Origin: Chloroflexota bacterium
GTDB lineage: Bacteria > Chloroflexota > Limnocylindria > Limnocylindrales > CSP1-4
Reading direction: 5' to 3'
DNA: 64,000 bases
Assembly: GCA_003141245.1 (NCBI GenBank)
Contig: PLLE01000039.1
Location: 60,253 to 124,252, forward strand
A program made the position numbers and the translations under genes. Positions within the stretch are counted from its first letter, which is position 1; each line of letters begins with the position of its first letter. The notes under the pieces were generated by a model that saw nothing but the letters and a program-made list of their open reading frames with translations, was not told where the DNA came from and ran no database searches. Of this stretch, positions 25,438 to 34,271 are shown one piece after another.

Positions 25438-26895
25438 ATGCCCGCGAGTGCGCTGACACCTGCCATTCGGGATGAGATCACCCGGCTCGGTTCTGCCGAC
25501 ATCATGGTCGGCATCCCGAGCTATCGGAACGCGGCCACCATCGGCCACGTCGTCCGGGCCGCACAGGCCGGTCTGGTCCAGTACTTCCCCGACCTGCGCC
25601 CCATCCTGGTGAACGCGGACGCCGGCTCCCCCGACGGCACGCAGCGTGTGGTCGTGGAAACGGAGCCGCCCGGCTACGTCGAGCAGATCCTGCTCGTCCA
25701 CCCCAAGAACCGTTTGGCCCGGGTCAGCCTGACCTACCCCGAGGTCGACGGCATCGGCGGCAAGGGAGCCGCCCTGCGGACGCTCTTCGAGATGGCCGCG
25801 GCGCTCGAGGTCGAGGCGCTGGTGGTCGTCGACTCGGACCTGCGCTCGATCGTCCCCGAGTGGATCGAGCTGCTCGCTGGGCCGATCCTCAAGGGCGGCT
25901 ACGACTTCGTGGCCCCGCTCTACGCTCGCCACAAGTACGACGGCACCATCACCAACACCCTCACCTACCCCGTGACGCGGGCGTTATACGGCCGCCGCAT
26001 CCGCCAGCCGATCGGGGGCGACTTCGGTGTGGGCGCCGACCTGATCCGCGACTACCTCGCCCAGGCGAGCTGGACTCCGGACGTGTCGCGCTTCGGCATC
26101 GACATCTGGATGACGACGACCGCCCTGACCGGCGGATTCGCGGTCTGCCAGAGCCGCCTCGGGGCCAAGATCCACGACCCGAAGGACCCGGGCTCGGACC
26201 TGGGACCGATGTTTCGCCAGGTCCTCGGGACGCTCCTCAGCATGGCCCGCAGCAACGCCAACCGCTGGCTGGAGATCGCCGGCAGCCACGACGTTCCGGC
26301 CTACGGCTTCGAGCGGTATGCCGAGCCGGCCCCGCTCGAGGTCAACACGCTGCGGCTGCTCAGCCAGTTCCACTCCGGTTCGCTGACCCTCGCCGGGGCG
26401 TGGCGGCGGATGCTCCAGGCCGACAACGCGAGGAGTGTCCTGACCCTCGCCGTGGAGGCCGGGACCCTCGCCGAGGCCGCGGCCCACAAGCTCGGCCTGG
26501 ACCGCGAGTCGGACGAGGGCGCCACTCCCGGCGCCGGGCTGCCCTCCACGGACGAGCTTTCCGACGCGGTCTCGGGCTTCCACTTCCCCGACGATCTGTG
26601 GGCCCGCGTCGTCTACGACCTTCTCGTCTTCTCGAGCTTCAGCGATGAGCCGGTGGAGCGGCTCGTGGCAGCTTTCGTGCCGATCTACTTCGGGCGCGTC
26701 GGAAGCCTCGTCATCGAGAATCGCAGGCTTTCGGGCGAACAGGCGGAGGAGCGGGTCGAGCGCCAGGCGCGCGAGTTCGAGCTGCTCAAGCCGTATCTGG
26801 TCGAGCACTGGCGGGCGGCTGCCGGCCGCACCGCGGCGGCGGGCTCGGCGGCCGAAACGACTGAGGCGGCCGAAACGACTGAGGCGGCCGAATGA
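25438..26895 (+). CDS. GT-A family glycosyltransferase, candidate glucosylglycerate synthase
   Basis: A 485-residue cytoplasmic glycosyltransferase. The N-terminal GT-A domain has IMVGIPSYRNAATIGHVVRA, a GGKGAALR segment and the metal-binding VVDSDLRS. A second half (about 230-470) is helical. The tail has AETTEA repeats encoded by an 18-bp tandem repeat. The IPSYNN-type opening with GKG resembles GT81-like enzymes that make glucosylglycerate in one step from NDP-glucose and glycerate; this assignment rests on similarity and on the adjoining GpgS domain and glycerate kinase. The stop overlaps the next start as ATGA. Confidence 0.7.
   Translation: MPASALTPAIRDEITRLGSADIMVGIPSYRNAATIGHVVRAAQAGLVQYFPDLRPILVNADAGSPDGTQRVVVETEPPGYVEQILLVHPKNRLARVSLTYPEVDGIGGKGAALRTLFEMAAALEVEALVVVDSDLRSIVPEWIELLAGPILKGGYDFVAPLYARHKYDGTITNTLTYPVTRALYGRRIRQPIGGDFGVGADLIRDYLAQASWTPDVSRFGIDIWMTTTALTGGFAVCQSRLGAKIHDPKDPGSDLGPMFRQVLGTLLSMARSNANRWLEIAGSHDVPAYGFERYAEPAPLEVNTLRLLSQFHSGSLTLAGAWRRMLQADNARSVLTLAVEAGTLAEAAAHKLGLDRESDEGATPGAGLPSTDELSDAVSGFHFPDDLWARVVYDLLVFSSFSDEPVERLVAAFVPIYFGRVGSLVIENRRLSGEQAEERVERQAREFELLKPYLVEHWRAAAGRTAAAGSAAETTEAAETTEAAE
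26848..26892 (+). repeat. 18-bp in-frame tandem repeat, 2.5 copies
   Basis: Two exact copies of GCGGCCGAAACGACTGAG and a 9-nt partial third encode AETTEA repeats at the C-terminus of the glycosyltransferase. Confidence 0.9.
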
Positions 26896-28841
26896 CCCGC
26901 ACGCCGCTTCCGTCGCGGATCCTGATCCCGGTCGCCAACCCGCTGACGGCCGAGGAGCTGGTTCGACTGGGCGCGGCTCTGCTCGATCGAAAGGCAGGCA
27001 GCCTGACCGTGCTCGGCATCGTCGAGGTGCCCGAGGGAACGCCCCTGAGCGAGGGCGCCACTCGGGCGCGACAGGCTCGGCGGCTGCTCCAGCGCGTCCT
27101 CGACTACGCCCCGGAGGGCGTGACGATCCACACCGTTGTCCGCATCGGACGACGCGCCGCGGAGGGCGTAGTCGAGGCGGCCGGCGAGCTCGAATCCGAC
27201 CTGATCGTCTTCGGCTGGGGCGGCAAGCCGTCGCCTCCAAAGCCGGGCGGCTCGGCTCCGATCTTCAGCCCGACGATCGACGAAGTCGTCCGCGACGCGC
27301 CCTGCGATATCGCCGTGGTAAAGCAGCGCGGCCCGCTGGAGATTCGGCGCGTTCTCGTGCCGATCCGCGGCGGCCCGCACGCCGAGCTGGCTCTTCGCTT
27401 CGCCGACGCCCTTGCCCATCGCAACGACGGCACCCTCGTCGCCCTGCATCTGATCCCGACGGGGACGACGCAGGGGATCCGGACGCAGGCCGAGCGCGCC
27501 CTGGCCCACTTCATTCGGCAGCATGCCGACGGCCACGTCGAGCAGGCGGTGCGCGAGGCCTCGAACATCCGCAACGCGATCGTCCGCGAGGCGGACCGGG
27601 CCGACGTGGTGGTCATGGGCGCGGCCGCGACGCCGGCCGGGAGCCGGGCTGGAACGTCGCTCTTCGGGGCCCTGCCGGAGGCGATCGCGACGCGATCCAA
27701 GGCGACGGTGATCGTCGTCAAAACGCGCGAGGCGATCGACGAGGCGACCTTCGACCGGCTAGAGCAGAAGGCCGAGACGCTGGCGGCGGTCGAACGGGCG
27801 GCCCAGGAGGCGCGGTCGATTCCGCAGCGAGTCGAGCGCTGGTTCGGCGAATCGAACTTTCACCACCGCGAGTTCGGCGACCTCGATCGACTGGTCGGTC
27901 TCAAGCGCAAGCAGGGTCTGACGGTCAGCCTGGTCCTGCCCACGCTCAACGAGGAAGAGACGATCGGCACGATCGTCTCAAGGGCGCGACGCGAGCTGAT
28001 GGAGCGCCACGAGCTCGTCGACGAACTGCTGGTCATCGACTCCGACTCGACCGACCGGACGCGAGAGGTCGCGGCGGCCGAAGGCGCGCGCGTCGTCGTC
28101 CACCAGCGATTGCTTCCGCAGTACGGCAGCTTCGAGGGCAAGGGCGAGGCGCTGTGGAAGAGCCTTTACGAGACCAGCGGCGACATCGTCGTCTGGGCCG
28201 ACGCGGACGTCCGCGACTGGCATCCGCGGATGGTCTACGGAACCGTGGGGCCGCTCATCGCCGAGGAGCGGCTGCAGTACGTGAAGGGCTACTACCGTCG
28301 CCCGATCGTGGAAGACGGCTTCCTCAAGGAAGGCGGCGGCGGACGTGTCACCGAACTGGTCGCGCGGCCACTGGTGAACCTCTTCTTCCCCGAACTGTCG
28401 GGCATGATCCAGCCGCTGTCGGGCGAGTACGCCGGGCGGCGGTCGCTGCTGGAGACGATCCCCTTCTTCACCGGCTACGCAGTCGAGATCGGCCACCTGA
28501 TCGACATTGCCGAGCGATGCGGGCTCGAGGGGCTCGGGCAGGTGGACCTGGAGCGACGGATCCACCGCAACCAGGAACTCGAAGGGCTGTCGCGGATGAG
28601 CTTCGTCATCCTGCAGGCGGTCATGCGGCGGCTGGAGGAACGGCACAAGACGCGGTTGTTCGCCGAGATGGGCTCGACGATGAAGCTGCCGCGGTCGGGC
28701 CACGGCAGGCTCGGGCTCGAGGTGATCGAGCTGGCGGACCACGAGCGGCCGCCCATGATTCGAATCCCGGAATACCTCGAGCGGCGACGCCAGGCTGCCG
28801 ATGCCGAGACCACGGCCGCGCCGGTGGCGGAGCCCCGGTGA
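26892..28841 (+). CDS. gpgS: fusion of two UspA domains with glucosyl-3-phosphoglycerate synthase
   Basis: A 649-residue protein. Residues about 8-145 and 150-275 are two universal-stress-protein domains (RILIPVANPLTAEELVR..., RRVLVPIRGGPHAELALRFA... with VVVMGAAATPAGSRAGTSLFG). Residues about 335-620 are a GT81 synthase: VLPTLNEEETIGTIV, DELLVIDSDSTDRT, GKGEALWKSL, VWADADVRDW (metal), YVKGYYRRP, RVTELVARPL, QPLSGEYAGRR. GpgS makes glucosyl-3-phosphoglycerate from NDP-glucose and 3-phosphoglycerate, the first step to the compatible solute glucosylglycerate. No GpgP phosphatase is adjacent. It overlaps both neighbours by 4 nt. Confidence 0.88.
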   Translation: MTRTPLPSRILIPVANPLTAEELVRLGAALLDRKAGSLTVLGIVEVPEGTPLSEGATRARQARRLLQRVLDYAPEGVTIHTVVRIGRRAAEGVVEAAGELESDLIVFGWGGKPSPPKPGGSAPIFSPTIDEVVRDAPCDIAVVKQRGPLEIRRVLVPIRGGPHAELALRFADALAHRNDGTLVALHLIPTGTTQGIRTQAERALAHFIRQHADGHVEQAVREASNIRNAIVREADRADVVVMGAAATPAGSRAGTSLFGALPEAIATRSKATVIVVKTREAIDEATFDRLEQKAETLAAVERAAQEARSIPQRVERWFGESNFHHREFGDLDRLVGLKRKQGLTVSLVLPTLNEEETIGTIVSRARRELMERHELVDELLVIDSDSTDRTREVAAAEGARVVVHQRLLPQYGSFEGKGEALWKSLYETSGDIVVWADADVRDWHPRMVYGTVGPLIAEERLQYVKGYYRRPIVEDGFLKEGGGGRVTELVARPLVNLFFPELSGMIQPLSGEYAGRRSLLETIPFFTGYAVEIGHLIDIAERCGLEGLGQVDLERRIHRNQELEGLSRMSFVILQAVMRRLEERHKTRLFAEMGSTMKLPRSGHGRLGLEVIELADHERPPMIRIPEYLERRRQAADAETTAAPVAEPR

Positions 28842-30031
28842 GCGGCGCAGGAGGCCGCCGGCTGCGCGTCCTGCTGGCTCCCGATTCGTTCAAGGGCTCG
28901 CTCACCTCCGTGGAAGTGGCCAGGGCCCTGGCGGATGGCTGGTCGCGGGCCCGTCCCGGCGACGAGCTGATCCTGGCGCCGCTCGCCGACGGCGGCGAGG
29001 GAACCCTGGCGGCGATCGCCGAGAGTGGCGGCTGGGAGTGGCAGGAGTGCCCGGCCCACGACCCGCTGGGGCGGCCGCTCGAGGCTAGATGGCTGCGATC
29101 CATGGACGGGGAGAGGGGCGCGGTGGAGCTGGCCGAGGCCTCGGGGCTGTCGCGGCTGCCGTACGGCGAGCCTCGCGCTCCGCTCGAGGCCACGACCGAA
29201 GGGACGGGCGAGATCCTGCGGGCGGTGCTGGACGGGGGCGTTCGACACGTGGTGATGGGCGTGGGCGGCAGCGCCACGACGGACGGGGGCGCGGGGCTGC
29301 TGCGCGCACTGGGGGTCTGGTTTCGCGGCGGCTCCCCAGATCCGCTGTCCGGGCCGATCCCCGATCTTGCGACGGTCGACCTGGCCGGCATCGACAGGCG
29401 ACTGGAGGAGCTGGAGTTGCGCGTCGCCTGCGACGTAACGAATCCGCTCCTCGGCGAGCAGGGCGCGGCCGCCGTCTACGCTCCACAGAAGGGGGCGTGG
29501 CCAGAGGACGTGGCCAACCTCGAGGCCTGGCTGACCCACTACGCCGATCTACTCGAGGCGGCGGGGGGGGTCCGAGCCCGAGAGAAGCCGGGTGCGGGCG
29601 CCGCGGGCGGCACGGGCTTCGGGCTGATGTGCCTGGCCCCTCGGCTGCGCTCGTTCGAGCTGATTCCTGGCGTGGAGCTGGTGATGCTGGAGACGGGCTT
29701 CGATTCGCGTCTCGCTCGGGCGGACCTGGTGGTCACCGGCGAGGGTCAGGTGGATGCCCAGACCGCCTTCGGGAAGACGGCACTCGGCGTGGCCCGGCGG
29801 GCGGCGGCGGCCGGGGTTCCGTGCCTGGCGGTGGGCGGCGGCGTGACCACGGAGGGAGCGGCCGCTCTCGCGGTCGAGGGCTGCGTGGCCGTCTCGGTCC
29901 TCGACCGCCCGATGACCCTGCGCGACGCCATGAGCAAGGCGACGCCCCTCGTCACCGCCGCCGGGGAGCGGCTCGCGCGTCTCGTCGGCATGGGCGCGCT
30001 GGTCGCCGAAAGGCAGGGGTCGCCCGCGTGA
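28838..30031 (+). CDS. glycerate kinase (GarK/GlxK family)
   Basis: A 397-residue kinase of the TIGR00045-type family that phosphorylates D-glycerate, usually at O2. Signatures: LLAPDSFKGSLTSVEVA at the N-terminus, PLADGGEGT, EATTEGTGEIL, VMGVGGSATTDGGAGLLRALG, RVACDVTNPLLGEQGAA, FGKTALGVARRA. Start GTG at 28838 overlaps the gpgS stop as GTGA. In this operon it could recover glycerate released from glucosylglycerate or feed it to central metabolism. Confidence 0.92.
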   Translation: MSGAGGRRLRVLLAPDSFKGSLTSVEVARALADGWSRARPGDELILAPLADGGEGTLAAIAESGGWEWQECPAHDPLGRPLEARWLRSMDGERGAVELAEASGLSRLPYGEPRAPLEATTEGTGEILRAVLDGGVRHVVMGVGGSATTDGGAGLLRALGVWFRGGSPDPLSGPIPDLATVDLAGIDRRLEELELRVACDVTNPLLGEQGAAAVYAPQKGAWPEDVANLEAWLTHYADLLEAAGGVRAREKPGAGAAGGTGFGLMCLAPRLRSFELIPGVELVMLETGFDSRLARADLVVTGEGQVDAQTAFGKTALGVARRAAAAGVPCLAVGGGVTTEGAAALAVEGCVAVSVLDRPMTLRDAMSKATPLVTAAGERLARLVGMGALVAERQGSPA

Positions 30032-30951
30032 GTCCGAAAGATCGCCCGGCCTCGGCCAGGGGGTCGTCGGTCATCGGGCCCGGCAAATCGGCTGCCCCCA
30101 TGAGGTCGGCCAAACCCGCCTCGCGTCCTCCTCGCCTCGACCCCGACGAGGTCGCTCGCGCCTGGGCCGCCCAGCTCGCCGCCGAGCGGCCAGGCCTGAT
30201 CCCGTTCGTCCTCGACCGCCTCGCCGAGACGAACGGCCGGCCCGTCTGGGAGCGCCGCCTGGATCCCACCAGCGAACTCGTCCTCACGATCCTCTCGCAG
30301 AACAGCGCCGACACCAACGCCGAGGCCGCCTTCGCGGCTCTCCGCGCTGCCTATCCGTCGGCGCCTGCCGAGGGGACCGCGCCGGCCGGGGCGACCGCGC
30401 CCAAGGAACTTCGCGCCTTTCCCGGCTGGGGCGGCCGCGGCCTGCCGGACCTGCTCCCGCCCGACTGGCCGGCCGTCGATGCCGCGCCGCTGGCCGAGCT
30501 GATCGACGTCATTCGCCCCGGCGGTCTCGCCCCACAGAAAGCGCCGCGAATCCAGGCCTCCCTGCGCGCCCTGCTCGCGAACGGCGACAGCTACTCGTTG
30601 GAGTTCCTGGCTGCGAAGGAACCGCTGGAGGCCCGCGACTGGCTCTCCGCAATCCCCGGCATCGGCAAGAAGACCGCCTCGGTGGTGCTGCTCTTCAGCT
30701 TTGGCCTGCCGCTCATGCCGGTCGACCGCCACGTCCATCGGGTCAGCCAGCGCATCGGCCTGATCCCGCCGAAAGCCGACGCGGACGGGGCCCACGACCT
30801 CTACCTGGCGATGCTGGCGCCGGGGCAGATGTACGAGACCCACGTCTCGCTGATCACCCACGGCCGCCGGACCTGCCACGCCCAGCGCCCCGACTGCGAG
30901 CACTGCCCCCTCGCCCCGCGCTGCCGCTACTTCGACCCGAAGGCGGAATAG
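30028..30951 (+). CDS. endonuclease III-like DNA glycosylase
   Basis: A 307-residue HhH-GPD glycosylase. LVLTILSQNSADTNAEAAF starts the fold. The hairpin is IPGIGKKTASVVLLF, with the catalytic Lys in GIGKKTA and the catalytic Asp in MPVDRHVHRV. The [4Fe-4S] loop is C-x6-C-x2-C-x5-C near the C-terminus. It is about 90 residues longer than E. coli Nth, with an N-terminal extension and an internal Ala/Pro insert (APAEGTAPAGATAP). It would excise oxidised pyrimidines. GTG overlaps the glycerate kinase stop. Confidence 0.88.
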   Translation: MSPKDRPASARGSSVIGPGKSAAPMRSAKPASRPPRLDPDEVARAWAAQLAAERPGLIPFVLDRLAETNGRPVWERRLDPTSELVLTILSQNSADTNAEAAFAALRAAYPSAPAEGTAPAGATAPKELRAFPGWGGRGLPDLLPPDWPAVDAAPLAELIDVIRPGGLAPQKAPRIQASLRALLANGDSYSLEFLAAKEPLEARDWLSAIPGIGKKTASVVLLFSFGLPLMPVDRHVHRVSQRIGLIPPKADADGAHDLYLAMLAPGQMYETHVSLITHGRRTCHAQRPDCEHCPLAPRCRYFDPKAE

Positions 30952-31082
30952 GGCGTCCTTCGGCGGCCGGCCGACAAAGGAACGCGAGGGCACCCCGGGG
31001 CCCTGCCGCGGACGACACCGCACCTATACTCAGGGCGACGCCCGCGCCGCGTGAGGACGAACGGGGAAGGCAAGCCGCGCGA

Positions 31083-31790
31083 ATGATCGAGCCACGGGCA
31101 CAACGGATCCTGCTCGTCGACGACGACCCCCACCTGCTGGTCGTGCTGTCCGAGCAACTGCGCGACGACGGCTACGACGTGGCGACCGCTCGCGACGGCC
31201 AGGAGGCGCTGCGTCGCCTGGAGGCGGGCTGGCCCGACCTGATCTTGCTCGACTTGATGATGCCGCGCGTCGACGGCCTGGCCCTGGCCCGCCAGATAAA
31301 GGCCGAGGCGGACCTTCCGATCATCGTCCTTTCGGCCATCGACACCGCCGACAGCAAGGCTCGCCTGCTCGACGAAGTCGCCGAAGACTACATCGCCAAG
31401 CCGTACCACTACCCGGAGCTGCGCGCCCGAGTTCAGCGCGTCCTGCGTCGACTGGGTGATCGAATCCCACGCCAGTCGCTCGTCCTCGGCCCGGACCTGA
31501 CGCTCGACCTGCATCGCCGGGCGGCCACGGTACGCGGGCGCGAGGTCCGGCTCACTCCCACCGAATCGCGCCTGATGCACGCCCTGGCCGCGAACCTGGG
31601 CGAGGTCGTCTCCACCGAGACGCTAATCGCTCGCGGCTGGGCCGAGACGGAGGAGGCCGACGCTTCGTACGTGTGGGTCTCGATGCGCCGCCTGCGCCAG
31701 AAAGTCGAAGCCGATCCGGACCGGCCGGTTCACTTGCTGACCGTTCGAAGCATCGGATACCGTCTGGTTTCGAGCCATGACGAGGCCTGA
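31083..31790 (+). CDS. OmpR/PhoB-type response regulator
   Basis: A 235-residue regulator paired with the histidine kinase that overlaps its 3' end by 14 nt. Receiver: DDD at 13-15, phosphoacceptor D57 in LLDLMMPRVDG, Lys in AKPYHYPE. Winged helix: REVRLTPTESRLMHALA, YVWVSMRRLRQKVE, SIGYRLV. It shares the YPELxARVxRVLRR linker with the orphan regulator at 15744, so the two are recent paralogues. TATACT at 31025-31030 is a good -10, leaving a leader of about 45 nt. Confidence 0.93.
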   Translation: MIEPRAQRILLVDDDPHLLVVLSEQLRDDGYDVATARDGQEALRRLEAGWPDLILLDLMMPRVDGLALARQIKAEADLPIIVLSAIDTADSKARLLDEVAEDYIAKPYHYPELRARVQRVLRRLGDRIPRQSLVLGPDLTLDLHRRAATVRGREVRLTPTESRLMHALAANLGEVVSTETLIARGWAETEEADASYVWVSMRRLRQKVEADPDRPVHLLTVRSIGYRLVSSHDEA

Positions 31791-33333
31791 CGAGCCGTCG
31801 GCCGAAGCCGACCGAACGACCGGCAACCGAACGATCGGCCACCGAACGATCGCCGACCGCGCGGTCGAAGACGACCGAACGGCCACGGGCGCGGCCGAGA
31901 ACCCGGTCCCGGCGCGCGCTCGAGGTCGCGGCCTCGACCTGCCCTTCCGCGTGCTGCTCACGATCGGCCTGATGGTGGCGGCCGTCCTGCCGCTCTCGAT
32001 CTTCGGCGGGATCGTCATGGCGGCCGGCTGGTACGACAACGAACGCGCCGTGGTCACTCTGCTCGCTCTGGCGATCGCCGGCGCCGCCTTGTTCGGGCTG
32101 CTGGCTGCGTACTTTGTGGTCGCAAGCCTGACCGCGCCGCTGCGCCGAATCACGACCGCGGTTGAACGTGTGGCGGCGGGCGAATCCAGCCCACCGATCC
32201 ACCTCACCGGCGACGACGAGCTCTCCCGCCTCGCCGAGAGCCACAACCGCATCGCCGCCGACGCCCAACGCCGCGACGCGGAGCTCGCCGCGCTCCTGAC
32301 CGCGATCGCCGCCTACGCCCCGAGCCAGGGAGTGGAGTCGCTCGTGGCCCAGGCCGAGCGTGACGCTCGCCAGATCTACGGCCTGATCGACTGCCACGTG
32401 CAGCTTGGCGGCCCCGACGCGAACCACGAGGAATGGATCCCCGGCGACCCACGGCCGGTCCGAGCCGAGGTCAAGGCCGGCGCCGAGACCCTGGGCGTGA
32501 TGACCGGCCATCTGCCGGCGACGCGCAACTGGGAGCGCGCCGATCAGCACCTCCTCGAGCTCTTCTCCAGCGAGGTTGGGGTGGCACTGCGCAACGCCGA
32601 GCTGTTCGGCCGGATCGAGAGCCAGAACGCGCAGCTGCGCGAGCTTGACGCCGCCAAGGACGAGTTTTTGCGCGGCGTCAGCCACAACCTCCAGACGCCG
32701 CTGACCAGCATCCGCGCATACGTGGAGCAGCTTCGGGCGGCGACGACGGACGCCGAGACGGATCGCCGCCTGGCGATCGTGGCCGAGCAGTCCGGCCGCC
32801 TGACCCGGCTCGTACGTCAGCTCCTCACCGTGACCCGCCTGGAGGCCGGCGTGCTGCGGGCCGAACCCGAAGTGATCGCGATGGCGCCGCGGGTCCGCCG
32901 CGCGTGGGAGGCGCTCAACGCGACCGGCGTCACTTTCCAACTGACCGACGAGGCCCGTGGTTGGCTGGCCGTGGCGGACCCGGATCAGCTGGATCAGGTC
33001 CTGTGGGCGCTCCTGGACAACGCCGTCAAGTACGGCGGCCGCGAGGGAACCGTCGCCGCGACCGTCGTCGTCGACGACCCCACCGACCGGATCCACGTAA
33101 CCATCGCCGATCACGGTCCGGGCGTCTCGGAAGCGGATCGGGACCGACTATTCGACCGCTTCACCCGAGGCGCTGAACAGCCGAGTGGCGAGGGCACCGG
33201 TCTGGGCCTGTATCTCTCGCGCCAGCTGCTGCGGGCCATGGGCGGAGAGCTGTGGCTGGAGCCGGCAAAGGCGGGACTGGGCGCCGTCTTCACGCTGTCG
33301 CTCCCCGGGGAGCCGCCGGGCGACGAAAGCTGA
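31777..33333 (+). CDS. sensor histidine kinase (HAMP-HisKA-HATPase)
   Basis: A 518-residue membrane kinase. The N-terminus (1-50) is polar with imperfect NRTIGHRTIADRAV repeats. Two transmembrane helices (about 58-83 and 91-117) enclose an extracytoplasmic loop of only a few residues, so the signal is probably sensed in the membrane or cytoplasm. A HAMP follows (118-170), then a GAF-like segment (about 180-285), the dimerisation helix with H303 (GVSHNLQTPLTSIRAY), and the ATPase with N (DNAVKYGG), DHGPGVS and GTGLGLYLSRQL. It overlaps the response-regulator gene. Confidence 0.93.
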   Translation: MTRPDEPSAEADRTTGNRTIGHRTIADRAVEDDRTATGAAENPVPARARGRGLDLPFRVLLTIGLMVAAVLPLSIFGGIVMAAGWYDNERAVVTLLALAIAGAALFGLLAAYFVVASLTAPLRRITTAVERVAAGESSPPIHLTGDDELSRLAESHNRIAADAQRRDAELAALLTAIAAYAPSQGVESLVAQAERDARQIYGLIDCHVQLGGPDANHEEWIPGDPRPVRAEVKAGAETLGVMTGHLPATRNWERADQHLLELFSSEVGVALRNAELFGRIESQNAQLRELDAAKDEFLRGVSHNLQTPLTSIRAYVEQLRAATTDAETDRRLAIVAEQSGRLTRLVRQLLTVTRLEAGVLRAEPEVIAMAPRVRRAWEALNATGVTFQLTDEARGWLAVADPDQLDQVLWALLDNAVKYGGREGTVAATVVVDDPTDRIHVTIADHGPGVSEADRDRLFDRFTRGAEQPSGEGTGLGLYLSRQLLRAMGGELWLEPAKAGLGAVFTLSLPGEPPGDES

Positions 33334-33352
33334 CCGACCTCGGCGCCCGCCC

Positions 33353-34183
33353 TCAGCGCTCCGGTTGCGTGGGCAGCTGCCTCCGAACCTCGGCCACTCG
33401 CTCCATCTGCAGGTCGGCGACGACCACGCCCGGGCCATCGGGGGCCTGCGCGATAACCACTCCCCACGGGTCGACGACCATGCTCCGACCGTGAGTCGGC
33501 ACTCCGCCGCCGATGCCGCATTGCGCCGGCGCGATGACGAAGGCGCCGTTCTCGATTGCGCGGGCGCGGAGCAGCACCTCCCAGTGGTCCCGTCCCGTGG
33601 CCTCGGTGAAGTTCGCGGGGACCGCCATCACCACGGCCCCGGCGAGGGCCATCTCGCGGTAGAGCTCCGGGAAACGGAGATCGAAGCAGATGCTCAACCC
33701 GAGGCGAACGTCCGCCTCCTGGGTCACGCCCTCTTGGGCCACGCCCTCCATGACCGCCACGACGGTCTCGTCGCCGGGCGTGGTTCGGGCCGACTCCCGG
33801 TCGGACGGGCCGCCGTCGATCGACACGTCGAAAAGGTGGCGCTTGCGATAGGAGACGCAGATCCGGCCGGCGGGGTCGAGCAAAACGGAAGTGTTGTAGG
33901 GCCGCTGCGGGTCGGCCGAACGCTCGGCCACGCTGCCCAGCAGGATCCATGTGTCGAGCGAGCGGGCGAGCTCGGCGAACGGTTCCGTCATCGGCCCGGG
34001 CAATTCCGAGGCCGATTCCCGGAACCCGGCCCCGGGACCGCGGTACAGGAAGGATTCCGGCAACGCGATCAGGTGCGGCCGCCGCTCGCCGGCCCGCTTC
34101 ACCAGATCGACTGCGCGCTCCACGTTCGCGTCGACGTCCCGGTCCGCGGCGAGCTGGACCAGGGCCACGCGTAGACGGCTCAT
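33353..34183 (-). CDS. carbon-nitrogen hydrolase (nitrilase superfamily)
   Basis: A 276-residue amidohydrolase with the Glu-Lys-Cys triad: E43 in LPESF, K114 in SYRKRHLFD and C166 in SICFDLRFPELYR. The Nit1/Nit2-type pattern (YNTSVLLDPAG, RAIENGAFVIAPAQCG, HGRSMVVDPWG) suggests an omega-amidase or deaminated-glutathione amidase type enzyme, not a true nitrilase. ATG at 34183 was chosen for the AGGGGAG just upstream. It is divergent from the HD-domain gene. Confidence 0.9.
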   Translation of the reverse strand: MSRLRVALVQLAADRDVDANVERAVDLVKRAGERRPHLIALPESFLYRGPGAGFRESASELPGPMTEPFAELARSLDTWILLGSVAERSADPQRPYNTSVLLDPAGRICVSYRKRHLFDVSIDGGPSDRESARTTPGDETVVAVMEGVAQEGVTQEADVRLGLSICFDLRFPELYREMALAGAVVMAVPANFTEATGRDHWEVLLRARAIENGAFVIAPAQCGIGGGVPTHGRSMVVDPWGVVIAQAPDGPGVVVADLQMERVAEVRRQLPTQPER

Positions 34184-34271
34184 AAAGCTCCCCTCCCGAA
34201 TCGTGGCTGTCTCGTGCCGGCTCGCGCCGGCCTTCCGGTGTCGATGGTACGCTCCTCTCAAGGAGGCTTTC

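Noticed and set aside
26645..28840. Very long plus-strand open frame leading into the glycerate kinase
   Set aside because: Before 28838 it is a frame shadow of the glycosyltransferase and GpgS genes, with Arg/Gly-rich nonsense sequence; only the kinase part is real.
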